Shown here: positions 1 through 8,989 of the stretch, one piece after another | Numbering within the stretch: the first letter of the stretch is position 1 | How the letters are laid out: each line of letters begins with the position of its first letter | DNA from: Micromonospora coxensis | Lineage (GTDB): Bacteria; Actinomycetota; Actinomycetes; Mycobacteriales; Micromonosporaceae | Direction: 5' to 3' | DNA length: 64,000 nucleotides | Assembly (NCBI RefSeq): GCF_900090295.1 | Contig: NZ_LT607753.1 | Coordinates: 558,001 to 622,000 of the forward strand | Program-made: the position numbers and the translations under genes | The notes under the pieces: model-generated | Told to the model about the DNA's origin: nothing | Database searches by the model: none | Seen by the model: only the letters and a program-made list of their open reading frames with translations

Positions 1-801
1 TCGGGAGCTAGGGTCCCGCCCGGCGCCGGGGCTCCGTTCTGGGAGCGAGACCTTCCCGAAGCCGCGTTGGAGGTTCTGCTTGACCGGCCGGATCTCGCGG
101 GTGACTTCCTAATTGTCGACGAGATCCAGGACATGGTCAGGGACCCTTATCTCGATGTGCTGGATCTGATGGTCCATGGTGGGCTGGCAAATGGTCGGGT
201 TCTCCTCTTCGGCGACTTCGAGCGCCAGGCCATATTCGAGTCCGGTGATGTCCGTGCCTCGCTTGGTGTTCGCATCCCGCGCCTCAGCTCCCATCGACTG
301 ACCGCCAATTGCCGGAATCTGCCACGCATCGGCTACCAGGTGAACCTGTTCAGCAAACTACGGCCAGGGTACAGGCATTTCCGTCGGCAGGACGACGGTG
401 TCGACCCGACCCTAGTGCCGTACAGGGCCGGGGCCGACCAGTCGCCACTGCTGGTGCAGGCCGTACGGGCGTTGAGAGATGAGGGCTACGAGCTTAACGA
501 GATCGTTGTGCTCAGCCCGCTTCGGAACGGGTCTACAGCCCAAACAACGCCCGATTCTTGGCTCCGCCAGGTGCTGCACTCGGCCGATGGCCGGCACGGA
601 CGTCCAGGCCAGCTGCTGCATACCACCATCCAAGCCTTCAAGGGGCTTGAGGCGCCAGCTGTCGTGGTTACCGATCTGGACCACCGGCTGGTGCCGGGCT
701 TCGAGTCGCTGATGTATGTCGGCATGACAAGGGCTACGGACCGACTCTTTGCCGTGATTGAATCCGGAACAGCCCGGATGATCGTGGGAGGAAAGCTATG
801 A
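1..801 (+). CDS. SF1 (UvrD/Rep-like) helicase, C-terminal part
   Basis: The frame is open from base 1, so the start lies left of the window and about 267 C-terminal codons are seen. Visible superfamily 1 helicase motifs in order are the Walker B form IVDEIQD (bases about 112-132), motif III LLFGDFERQ, motif IV-like LTANCRN, and near the end TTIQAFKGLE followed by YVGMTRATDRL, the usual motif V/VI pair. The stop overlaps the drmA start by 4 bases (ATGA), so the genes are translationally coupled and the protein probably acts with DrmA/DrmB on DNA. Similar SF1 helicases often carry an N-terminal NERD nuclease-like domain, which would be outside the window. It is not the SNF2-type DrmD of class 1 DISARM. 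Confidence 0.85.
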   Translation, partial: SGARVPPGAGAPFWERDLPEAALEVLLDRPDLAGDFLIVDEIQDMVRDPYLDVLDLMVHGGLANGRVLLFGDFERQAIFESGDVRASLGVRIPRLSSHRLTANCRNLPRIGYQVNLFSKLRPGYRHFRRQDDGVDPTLVPYRAGADQSPLLVQAVRALRDEGYELNEIVVLSPLRNGSTAQTTPDSWLRQVLHSADGRHGRPGQLLHTTIQAFKGLEAPAVVVTDLDHRLVPGFESLMYVGMTRATDRLFAVIESGTARMIVGGKL

Positions 802-3800
802 CCGGCCTGCAAGCGCGGAAAGTCATTGAGGATGCCGTGCGCCGGGAGTTGTTCGGGCCGCAGCCCGGCGAGCCGCCGGCCGGCGTTCCCGTTGATTGCT
901 CGACTGGGACAATTCACTTCGAGTCGGTTGAAGCGAGCCGCGGCCAGTTCCACGAGGCCACCACGTTCCAAGAGATCTTGACTCAAGCCGACCCACTGCG
1001 CCGCTATGGCATAGGCGTTCTTTACCCCGGTGCCTCGTCGCAGGCAACCACCGTGCTCAGCGATGGCGTCGATGGTGATGCGGACGTCACCTGGGTTTCG
1101 GGCCTAGGGGAAAGCGAGGACAATCCTGACGTTCCTCCGATCGAGATCCCGGGTACGCTCCACCAGGACGTCGCCGACTCGGATGACTTCGACCTGACCG
1201 ACGCCAACCGCTTCAAGCCCTCTGCTATGGCGGTCTCCTTTAAGGTTCGCGTCAGGATGGGTGGCTCGCTCGAGCTGAGCGTCAGCGGCGCCTACTACGA
1301 CCGGATCAATGTCCACGTCTCTGGGAGGACCAACCCGTGGACGTGGTGGCTGCGGCGACCATTCGAGCTCACAGGGTCGGTCCCCGGTGCCGTGGTGCTT
1401 TCAAGCACCAACAGGCTCTGGGAGGTTCCGATGGCTCAAGGCGGCGCTGAGCCCCTGCGCGTCACGCCGGCGGTTCAGGTTTTCAGCCGCCCAGTTCCCG
1501 GCGAGGCGGACCCCGAGCTGCGCCTGGTCACGGTCGCCATGCTAAACCGGGCAGCTGGCACTGGGCCAACAAGCGCGCTTTTCCAGATGGGCCTTAGCGT
1601 AGAAGCTGCAAAGGAGCTCACAATTGAGGCTTATCCCGAGGTCGAACTCCCGGATCGGGGTGAGGAGGAGCAGTCGATCGACCTGCTGTACCGGAACAAG
1701 CGCACATTCGCGGTGGGCCATGGCTGCGCCGCCAGCTGGGGAGGTGGCGAGGGGAGCGGGACTATCCAATGGGTGCGCGCTGACCCGCTTCCCGCGTATG
1801 AGGTCGTCAGCCTGACGCCCGACATCTACTTGACTGACGAGTCGGGCAAGCGTGTTCGGGTCAGCGTGAGCATGGCCGAACTCGCCATGGGCAGCGCGAC
1901 TGGCCGAAGCCAGGTCGAGACAGTGCTCGCTCTTTACGGCGATTGGATCAACCGCCAGGAGGCGGAGATCCCAGGCCTATTGCCACGGTTCCGGGATGCC
2001 GCGCGGCGGCATGTGCGCTTGTGTAGGGAAGCACTCGGGCGCATGCGAACTGGCTGGAAGCTTGTCGGCTCCAACCCGCTCGCCGAGCGGGCGTTCCGAC
2101 TGGCGAACGAGGCGATGCTCTTTCAGCAGGTTCGTTCCCGGCTACCTCTGCGCGATGTTGAGCGCGGGCGCGATGACATCCTCCGTCCATCTGGGCCGCA
2201 CCCGGAAGCCACGCCGCAGGCAGGGCAGGGCAACTGGCGCCCCTTCCAGATCGCGTTCATCCTTGCAAGTCTTCCAGAGCTAGTGGAACCCAGCCGCGGA
2301 AGCCGGTCGCTCGTCGACCTGATCTTCTTCCCGACGGGTGGCGGCAAGACCGAGGCATATCTGGGGGCGTCCGCGATAAGCCTTCTCGCGCGCCGCCTGC
2401 GTAATCCCCAGGACGCTGGCACGGACACCCTCATGCGGTACACGTTGCGCCTGCTTACCGCCCAGCAGTTCCTGCGCGCGGCCTCGCTGATCTGCGTTCT
2501 CGAGGACATCCGCTCTAAAAACCAGGCCGAGCTCGGCCAGTCGGCGTTCGGCATCGGAATCTGGCTCGGCGGCACGTCGACACCCAACACCTGGAACCAG
2601 GCTGTCGAGAGTCTGCGCCGCATGCGGCGTGGAGCGAACGAGCAAAACATGTTCCTCCTCCTACGTTGCCCATGGTGTGGGACGCAGATGGGCATGAAAC
2701 CCCGAAGCCGCGGTGGCCAGGACGTCATCGGCTACGAGCAGGTTGGCTCAAGGGTCATGATGCGCTGCATCGACCAATCATGCAGGTTCTCGGGACGCAC
2801 CGGGCTGCCCGTCCACGTCGTCGACGAGGACATCTACGAGGTGCGGCCGTCAATTGTGATCGGTACGGTTGACAAGTTCGCCATGTTGGCCTGGCGTCCG
2901 ATGGCCCGCCGGCTGTTTGGCCTGAATGACGATGGCAACCGGGATGTCTCCCCGCCAGGCCTGATCATTCAGGACGAGCTGCATCTGATCGCTGGGCCGC
3001 TGGGCTCGATGGTGGGCCTGTATGAACCCGTCATCGACGATCTCTGCACAGACAGGCGGAGCGAGAAGCCAGTACCGCCAAAGATCATCGCCTCGACGGC
3101 GACGATCCGCCGCTTCGCGGACCAAATCAGGGGACTCTTCGGACGTCATCAGGTGGCCTTGTTCCCGCCCCATGGACTGGAGGAAGGCCACTCCTTCTTC
3201 GCCGAGCCGGCCACCTTGCCGGATGGAAGTCCAGAGCCAGGGCGGCGGTATCTCGGGATCATGAGCGCGTCATTAGGATCGACACAGACCGTCCAGGTGC
3301 GGGTAACGGCAGCCACACTGCAGGCGGCCACTCTCATCCCGGAGGCAGACCGCGACGGCTACTGGACCAACCTAAATTTCCTCAACAGCCTTCGAGAACT
3401 CGGCAACACGGTCTCGCTCCTCCAGTCCGACGTCCCTGACTACCTAACCGCCCTTCGTCGACGCGACGGCATCAGCCCGCGCTGGCCGAGCGTCACGATG
3501 GAGCTCACGTCACGTCGACGCAGCGATGAGATCCCGAAAGCCATCCAGCAGTTGGAGACGAAGTTTGGCCAGCAGGGATGCGTCGACATCTGCCTAGCCT
3601 CGAACATCATCGAGGTCGGGGTCGACATCGACCGGCTCGGTCTCATGACGATCGTCGGCCAGCCGAAGACGACGGCGCAGTACATCCAGGTCAGCGGTCG
3701 AGTGGGTCGCCGCGTCGACGTGAGTCCCGGCCTTGTCATCACAATCTACGGGGCGGCCAAGCCACGGGATCGCAGTCACTACGAGCGATTCTGCACCTAC

Positions 3801-4268
3801 CACCAGCAGCTCTACGCGCAGGTTGAGCCCACCTCGGTGACCCCCTTCGCCGCACCCGTCCTGCGCCGCGCCCTGCACGCAGCCACGATCGCGCACATCA
3901 GGCAGGTAACCGCTGGCATCGGACCGCACCCGTTTCCGCAGCCAGCCTATGAGCAGGCCATCGAGCTTCTGCGCGAACGGGCACAGGTCGTGGATCCAGA
4001 TGAAGTTGAGGCCCTCGAGCGGATGGCCCGGCAGCGGGCACGCGAGTGGTCCATGTGGGAGCGTACCGAGTGGGAGGCAAACGCTATTGGTGCGCAGAGC
4101 GATCCCAAACAGGGACTAATGCGCTACGCGGGCACGCTGCCCGACCTGGGCAGCAGGGCGACCATCTGGGACGTACCGACAAGTATGCGCAACGTTGACG
4201 CGGAGTGCCGGCTGAGAATCTCGACGGCATACGCCCAGGCGGACGCCGGATATGAGGAGATTCCATGA
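798..4268 (+). CDS. drmA: DISARM helicase DrmA
   Basis: A 1156-residue DExH helicase of DrmA length. A P-loop FFPTGGGKTEAYL lies near residue 510, a zinc-ribbon-like pair (CPWCG near 624, then CIDQSC) is inserted between helicase lobes, the Walker B is QDELHLI near 725, ASTATIRR is motif III, and the C-terminal lobe has IEVGVDIDRL and QVSGRVGRR (about 964-971). The N-terminal 500 residues carry no motif I recognise. DrmA is the core helicase of DISARM, which restricts incoming phage DNA together with DrmB and a methyltransferase. The gene overlaps the upstream helicase (ATGA) and drmB (ATGA), so all three are one transcription unit. I infer cytoplasmic action on DNA. Confidence 0.9.
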   Translation: MTGLQARKVIEDAVRRELFGPQPGEPPAGVPVDCSTGTIHFESVEASRGQFHEATTFQEILTQADPLRRYGIGVLYPGASSQATTVLSDGVDGDADVTWVSGLGESEDNPDVPPIEIPGTLHQDVADSDDFDLTDANRFKPSAMAVSFKVRVRMGGSLELSVSGAYYDRINVHVSGRTNPWTWWLRRPFELTGSVPGAVVLSSTNRLWEVPMAQGGAEPLRVTPAVQVFSRPVPGEADPELRLVTVAMLNRAAGTGPTSALFQMGLSVEAAKELTIEAYPEVELPDRGEEEQSIDLLYRNKRTFAVGHGCAASWGGGEGSGTIQWVRADPLPAYEVVSLTPDIYLTDESGKRVRVSVSMAELAMGSATGRSQVETVLALYGDWINRQEAEIPGLLPRFRDAARRHVRLCREALGRMRTGWKLVGSNPLAERAFRLANEAMLFQQVRSRLPLRDVERGRDDILRPSGPHPEATPQAGQGNWRPFQIAFILASLPELVEPSRGSRSLVDLIFFPTGGGKTEAYLGASAISLLARRLRNPQDAGTDTLMRYTLRLLTAQQFLRAASLICVLEDIRSKNQAELGQSAFGIGIWLGGTSTPNTWNQAVESLRRMRRGANEQNMFLLLRCPWCGTQMGMKPRSRGGQDVIGYEQVGSRVMMRCIDQSCRFSGRTGLPVHVVDEDIYEVRPSIVIGTVDKFAMLAWRPMARRLFGLNDDGNRDVSPPGLIIQDELHLIAGPLGSMVGLYEPVIDDLCTDRRSEKPVPPKIIASTATIRRFADQIRGLFGRHQVALFPPHGLEEGHSFFAEPATLPDGSPEPGRRYLGIMSASLGSTQTVQVRVTAATLQAATLIPEADRDGYWTNLNFLNSLRELGNTVSLLQSDVPDYLTALRRRDGISPRWPSVTMELTSRRRSDEIPKAIQQLETKFGQQGCVDICLASNIIEVGVDIDRLGLMTIVGQPKTTAQYIQVSGRVGRRVDVSPGLVITIYGAAKPRDRSHYERFCTYHQQLYAQVEPTSVTPFAAPVLRRALHAATIAHIRQVTAGIGPHPFPQPAYEQAIELLRERAQVVDPDEVEALERMARQRAREWSMWERTEWEANAIGAQSDPKQGLMRYAGTLPDLGSRATIWDVPTSMRNVDAECRLRISTAYAQADAGYEEIP

Positions 4269-6214
4269 GCACCGGGAACATGAGGCGGTCACAGCTCGTG
4301 ACTCCGTTCGGCGTCGGCGCCATGAGCGTCCTTGTCAATGGCACATCGGTCATCACAGCCGGACTCGACCACTGGTATGACGTCGATGACGTGAACAACC
4401 TGGCGCTCGAGGAGTACCAGGAGCATGACTGGCGGTTGGAAGCCCGGCTGAGGGTTTCCGAGTTCCGGCTGCCACCCGACTGGCGCCAGCGGGGAACAGG
4501 AAACGACACGCGCAACGTTAGGCTGGCAGTCCCAGTGCTGCGCTTCCCCCGTTGGTCCTTCTGCATGTACTGCAAGCGGCTCAAGCTCAGCACGCTTAGC
4601 ATGCAACAGCAGGAGCAGTGTCCCGACCGGGAGCACGGCGACCGGCAGTACAAGCCCCGGATGTCTCAGGTGCCGTTCGTGGCGATCTGCCGCAACGGCC
4701 ACATCGATGATTTCCCGTTCGACAAGTGGGTCCATCGGTCCAACAACCCTCAATGCGCGGGTCTGCTCCGGCTGGTGTCCCGCGGCGGTAATGGCTTGGA
4801 AGGCCAGGTTGTCACATGCGGCTACGACGCAAAGGGCGATCGTGTCCAGGGCCTGGGTTGTGGGGCGGACCGTTCCCTTCAGAACATCACGGCCACGCTG
4901 CCCGCCTCCGTTGGTGAGGAGCACACCTGGCTCACGGACCGACTGGCCGGTCCAGAGGATCCCCACTACTGCACCGGGGCGCGCCCGTGGCTGCATCGGC
5001 TTGAGGGTGCGTGCGATCTACCTGTACGGGCTGCCCTACGTGCTGCGGGCAACGTCTACTTTCCGAAAGTCGAGTCCTCAATTTACTTGCCGCGCCAGGA
5101 GGGCACCGTCAGTGCGCAGATGCACGAGCTGATGCGTCACCCGGCGGTTAGCACCACCATGCGGACCCTGCACAGCATCTTTGGGCCAGAGCTCGATATT
5201 GGTCTCCTGCGCAAGCAGCTCGTGCAAAATGTCCCACCGGAACTGTTTAGGCCGATCTCAGACGACGAGCTCATGGCTGGGTACCGCGACTTCTTCGGTA
5301 TCGGCGCCGAGCAGCCACAGCCTGCCGGGGACAGTGACGCAGAGCTGCTGACGGGTGACGAGGAATGGCGCCACCCCGAGTTCAAGCAGATCCGCGAGAC
5401 TCCCAAGGACGACTACTTGACAGCGACCGACCCAGGAGTACACACCGCTTTGGAGCCATACCTGGAGCGGGTGCGATCGGTTGACATCCTGCGTGAAACA
5501 AGGGCGTTGCGCGGCTTCACGCGGGTCTATGACGAGGTACTACGGCTCAGCGTCGGGAAGGCGCTGCTGCGGCGCACACCGCTTCACCCAGACCAGGACT
5601 GGCTGCCCGCATACGTCGTCAAGGGCGAGGGGATCTACTTCGAACTTGACCCTGGGCGCCTAGCAGCATGGGAGGCCCGCGCCGAGGTGCAGCGGCGGGC
5701 CGACAAGATCGCTGCCAACTATGGTCTCGCCGCTCACCAGCGAGGCTTGCAGGACCGGCCGCTCACCCCGCGTTTCGCTCTCCTACACACGCTCGGTCAC
5801 CTGCTGATCAACGAGTTGGTCTTTACGTGTGGCTACAGCTCAGCATCCCTGCGCGAGCGCCTCTACGTGTCGACGACCCCTGGCCGCGAGATGGCGGGCC
5901 TGCTGATCTACACGGCGGCCGGCGACTCTGAAGGCACAATGGGCGGGCTAGTGCGCATGGCGAGGCCGGACAACCTGCGCTCGGTCTTCGCTGCAGCCAT
6001 CAGCGGCGCGCGTTGGTGTTCCACCGACCCGGTCTGCATGGACGTCGGCGAGAAAGGCCAAGGCCCCGACTCCTGCAACCTGGCCGCATGCCACGGGTGC
6101 GCGCTGCTGCCGGAGACGAGCTGTGAGGAGTTCAATCGATTCTTGGACCGCGGTCTTGTGACCGGGACCTTCAACGACCCCGATCTGGGATACTTCTCGC
6201 AGGTGGACCTCTGA
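4265..6214 (+). CDS. drmB: DISARM protein DrmB (DUF1998)
   Basis: A 649-residue protein starting 4 bases inside drmA. The N-terminus (residues 5-25, RRSQLVTPFGVGAM) is typical of DrmB. A cysteine pair FCMYCKR occurs near residue 99, and further Cys/His pairs follow at VAICRNGHIDDFP. The C-terminal third is a DUF1998 domain: HTLGHLLINEL near 509, a glycine-rich GLLIYTAAGDSEGTMGGL, then a Cys cluster CNLAACHGCALL near 604. In DISARM, DrmA and DrmB form a DNA-binding complex. The usual third core gene drmC (phospholipase D fold) does not follow; a decayed transposase lies there instead. No stop-codon or frame damage is seen. Confidence 0.9.
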   Translation: MSTGNMRRSQLVTPFGVGAMSVLVNGTSVITAGLDHWYDVDDVNNLALEEYQEHDWRLEARLRVSEFRLPPDWRQRGTGNDTRNVRLAVPVLRFPRWSFCMYCKRLKLSTLSMQQQEQCPDREHGDRQYKPRMSQVPFVAICRNGHIDDFPFDKWVHRSNNPQCAGLLRLVSRGGNGLEGQVVTCGYDAKGDRVQGLGCGADRSLQNITATLPASVGEEHTWLTDRLAGPEDPHYCTGARPWLHRLEGACDLPVRAALRAAGNVYFPKVESSIYLPRQEGTVSAQMHELMRHPAVSTTMRTLHSIFGPELDIGLLRKQLVQNVPPELFRPISDDELMAGYRDFFGIGAEQPQPAGDSDAELLTGDEEWRHPEFKQIRETPKDDYLTATDPGVHTALEPYLERVRSVDILRETRALRGFTRVYDEVLRLSVGKALLRRTPLHPDQDWLPAYVVKGEGIYFELDPGRLAAWEARAEVQRRADKIAANYGLAAHQRGLQDRPLTPRFALLHTLGHLLINELVFTCGYSSASLRERLYVSTTPGREMAGLLIYTAAGDSEGTMGGLVRMARPDNLRSVFAAAISGARWCSTDPVCMDVGEKGQGPDSCNLAACHGCALLPETSCEEFNRFLDRGLVTGTFNDPDLGYFSQVDL

Positions 6215-6239
6215 CAGCAGCACGGCGTCGCAACGCCTA

Positions 6240-6760
6240 CCGCGCCACAGTCGGGAAGTCGAGCAAGATCCGAAGCTCCGACCGCGAGCCTCAAAGCGTT
6301 GCCTCGTTCCGCCACGATCCCGCTGCCCAGGAACTTGCACCACCTCGCCGATCCTGTCCGCATTCACAGCCATCTGCGTCCATCGCAATGGCGGCACCTC
6401 AACCCGCCCTGGCAAGCTCTACCCACTCTCGCTCACCTGTGCAATGGCGCCAGCTACACCCGCCTCGAAGCCGGGTTCGGCATCGGCGTCGCCTGGCGGT
6501 ACGTCCGCGAAGCTGTCGACCTGGCCACCGCCATGGGACGCAACGCAGGCTGGCATACGCGATCCTCGACGGCATGCTAATACCGGTCGACCAGCGCCGA
6601 CCAGCAACCCTCTTACTCCGGCACCGGCAAGACGGCACGGCGTGAACCTACAGGTCATCGCCGATGCGGTCGGCCGGCTGCCTGGGCCTCGTCGACGCTA
6701 CCCCACGCCACCCATGGCTTGGGCGCGGCCCGCGTTCACGGCATCATCGACGCGCTGAAG
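6240..6760 (+). pseudogene. Decayed IS5-family transposase remnant
   Basis: Pieces of one transposase occur in succession but in different plus-strand frames. A helix-turn-helix part (LCNGASYTRLEAGFGIGVAW then RYVREAVDLATA) spans about 6430-6540, AYAILDGMLIPVDQ about 6555-6595, HGVNLQVIADAVGRL about 6640-6680, and RVHGIIDALK about 6730-6760. These match the order found in IS5-family (IS112-like) transposases of actinobacteria. At least three frameshifts and missing segments make it non-functional. It lies directly after drmB. Confidence 0.75.
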
Positions 6761-7059
6761 AGCACTGCTTCCCCCGGTACCTTCTTGATCGTCCCCAGCC
6801 GGGGAGACCTCGGTCGCTCGACCCGCTATGAAATTCTGCCCTCTGTCGTTCGGATGGTCCGGGGTGTTGTGGCCACGTCGGGTGGCGCCGGCGGACCGCT
6901 GATAGGGACACGTCCACCCATGGGGCAGGTCTCTTCGTAACGTGGCTGCCGGCAGCTCAACGCCGTGGATCTGCGGCCGAGCACCACGCGGCGAGGACGT
7001 GGAGGCCCGAGAAATACTCCAAGAAAGGCTACAGCCATAAGTCATACTTGGGTCTGTGC
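6761..7059. other. Intergenic, no gene seen
   Basis: About 300 bases between the transposase remnant and the 3' end of the restriction endonuclease gene. It may contain further transposon debris, but I see no coding segment, RNA gene or clear terminal repeat. Confidence 0.4.
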
Positions 7060-8202
7060 TTACCTATTGCCGAGCTCCGTGAGCCACGAGTCGAGGCCCG
7101 ACAGACGACCAGAATCAATGTGAGTAAGGGCACGGGCTATGCCCCTTCCGCGCTGCGGCACCGGCCCTCTATATGCGGCATACAGCCCTGCTGGGTTGAC
7201 GTGCACGACAGCAGTGAACAAAGGGCTGTTCTGACGGCGTACTTCGCATGCCGCAGCGAGCCGCGCTGGATCAAATTCGTTAGTGATCAACACATATTCG
7301 AAGTCCTGACCAGCTTCTTCAAGTTGGTCGTAATCGCGAAAATCACTGACAAATTGTTCCTCGCGGTCACTCCGTACGCTCCACTTGCACGATACCAGGG
7401 TTCGCCTCGTTGAAACGTTATCAACGAGGGCAAGGTCTACCTGCCTTGTCTTACTATTCGCTCGCGGAGTTCTGAAACCAGGCAGGTGATGCAATGGCGG
7501 CCGGACAAAAATAGAATGTCGCTCAGCAATGGAGGGAATGCGGCGAAGAAGCGCAGCGACAGTGTCCTCGAAGCCTTCGCCGACAAGGTTCTTTCGTTTA
7601 TTCTCAAAGCTAACATGGGCCTGGATTCGCTCGGTTAGGTTCCGCAGCAGCTCGGAAGGCGGCTTCTGCAGCAGGAACGGCTCCAGTGATCCGGTGATAA
7701 TCGATTCTAGTTCCGGGTCTTCGCCCGGCTCAGGTAGACCCATTCCCTCGTACGGCTTGCGTTGCTCGGCAACAGCAGGAAGCAATCGTCCTCGGTTTTT
7801 CGCAGCCGCCAGGGCCAAGTCTGCGGTCGCATTTCGGAAAAGCAGGTCGATGTGTTTGTCCAGATCGCCCGGGTCGACGCCTAACGCCCCTGCAACCCAT
7901 ACGTGAAACGCGAGGCTGCGGGCGTACCAGGGGCGGCCAGGCTGGCACTTGTCGCTTTCGTAACAGTGCGCCAGCCCGGTAGTTCGATCTATCCAGAGCA
8001 GGAGGCGGTAGACGTCACGCCAGGCAAGTGCCGGATCAACATCCTCACCGCGCGGGAAGTAGTCTCTGAGGAGCCTCGCTCGGTTCTCCTCCCCGAATGC
8101 CCGCGCACCGACGGCACTCTGGACAACCGGCGGGGCAGCCTCAAGACCGGGGATGGCCACCTGGTTTCCGCTCACCTCGTCGACAATACTAGAGATGTCC
8201 AT
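7060..8202 (-). CDS. Putative PD-(D/E)xK restriction endonuclease
   Basis: A 380-residue protein I cannot assign to a named enzyme. Around residues 250-275 it has a VDLALV strand followed about 14 residues later by LVSCKWS. This D...xCK arrangement resembles the catalytic core of PD-(D/E)xK nucleases with the second acid replaced. An acidic/basic segment with EGFEDTVAALLRR near residue 210 could supply the preceding helix. The N-terminal half is helical. It sits next to vsr and a cytosine-C5 methyltransferase, the typical company of a type II restriction enzyme; a BsaWI- or EcoRII-like enzyme is possible. GC content is lower than in flanking genes, suggesting recent transfer. ATG start at 8202; transcribed divergently from vsr. 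Confidence 0.6.
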   Translation of the reverse strand: MDISSIVDEVSGNQVAIPGLEAAPPVVQSAVGARAFGEENRARLLRDYFPRGEDVDPALAWRDVYRLLLWIDRTTGLAHCYESDKCQPGRPWYARSLAFHVWVAGALGVDPGDLDKHIDLLFRNATADLALAAAKNRGRLLPAVAEQRKPYEGMGLPEPGEDPELESIITGSLEPFLLQKPPSELLRNLTERIQAHVSFENKRKNLVGEGFEDTVAALLRRIPSIAERHSIFVRPPLHHLPGFRTPRANSKTRQVDLALVDNVSTRRTLVSCKWSVRSDREEQFVSDFRDYDQLEEAGQDFEYVLITNEFDPARLAAACEVRRQNSPLFTAVVHVNPAGLYAAYRGPVPQRGRGIARALTHIDSGRLSGLDSWLTELGNR

Positions 8203-8492
8203 GCGGCACCGCCCTGCGCCCAGCGGCCGATCCGTAAACTCGTATACTATATGACCGATTTGTACGAATCCCGCACCTTCGGACAGGAGGTTAGTCTCCT
8301 GCGGCTAGCATCGCCCTCAAGTAAATTCACCGCTTATAGGCGACCCCTCGGGCGACGCGTCCGCCCCGTGAGGTGAGCATGCATAGCTTGCTCTACGGTA
8401 GAACCAGTACTCGACAGCAAATTATCGCAGCGCCGGTAAGGACCAGCCTCGAACCGGCTTAAGTCTTTGCCCATAACAGGAGCCGGGAGGCC
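8203..8492. promoter_or_regulatory. Divergent promoter region, endonuclease/vsr
   Basis: A 290-base spacer between two divergent genes, clearly AT-richer than the rest of the window. It must hold the promoters of both. I cannot pick -35/-10 boxes with confidence. A Shine-Dalgarno-like GGGAG lies just before the vsr ATG. Confidence 0.45.
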
Positions 8493-8954
8493 ATGGCCGA
8501 TCATCTGTCGAAACAAGGCCGTTCTCGGGTAATGGCCGCTATTCGCTCGAAGAACACCAAGCCAGAACTCGCATTGCGAGGGGCTCTACGGCTATTCGGC
8601 GCACCGGGCTACCGAATACACCTCAGATCGTTGCCCGGGAGGCCAGATATCGCCTATACTCGCTGGAGGCTCGCCATATTCGTGGATGGCGTATTCTGGC
8701 ACGGTCACCCCGATCACTTCAAGCCCGAATCTGCGAAGCCATACTGGAAAGAAAAAATTTCGCGGAACCAGGAGCGCGATCGCGAAAACGACGCAGCCCT
8801 AGCCGCGATGGGGTGGACGGTGCTAAGGATTTGGGACCTCGAGGTAAAGAGCGATCCAAGCACCGCCGCGCGGCGAGTGACCGAGCATCTTCGGGAGCTA
8901 GGCTGGAATCCCAGGCGGCCGAGCAACTCTCCTCATGGCGCTAGAGAAGGGTAG
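8493..8954 (+). CDS. vsr: Very short patch repair (Vsr) endonuclease
   Basis: A 153-residue protein of Vsr length. The start RSRVMAAIRSKNTKPEL is the family's N-terminal signature, and PGRPDIAYTRWRLAIFVDGVFWHGH (roughly residues 47-72) contains the catalytic Asp and the zinc/DNA-contacting region, with the WxVLRIWD strand near 107. Vsr nicks 5' to the T of T:G mismatches left by deamination of 5-methylcytosine. It therefore protects the genome from its own C5 methyltransferase, encoded convergently next door. ATG at 8493 is preceded by GGGAG. The gene appears intact. Confidence 0.93.
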   Translation: MADHLSKQGRSRVMAAIRSKNTKPELALRGALRLFGAPGYRIHLRSLPGRPDIAYTRWRLAIFVDGVFWHGHPDHFKPESAKPYWKEKISRNQERDRENDAALAAMGWTVLRIWDLEVKSDPSTAARRVTEHLRELGWNPRRPSNSPHGAREG

Positions 8955-8989
8955 CAATGAGTAGCTCCTGTAATTGGGCTTAGCGTCCA

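Noticed and set aside
8430..8490. GGTTCGAGGC on the minus strand as a tRNA T-arm or attachment site
   Set aside because: The flanks do not fold into a cloverleaf and no integrase gene or duplicate core is present.
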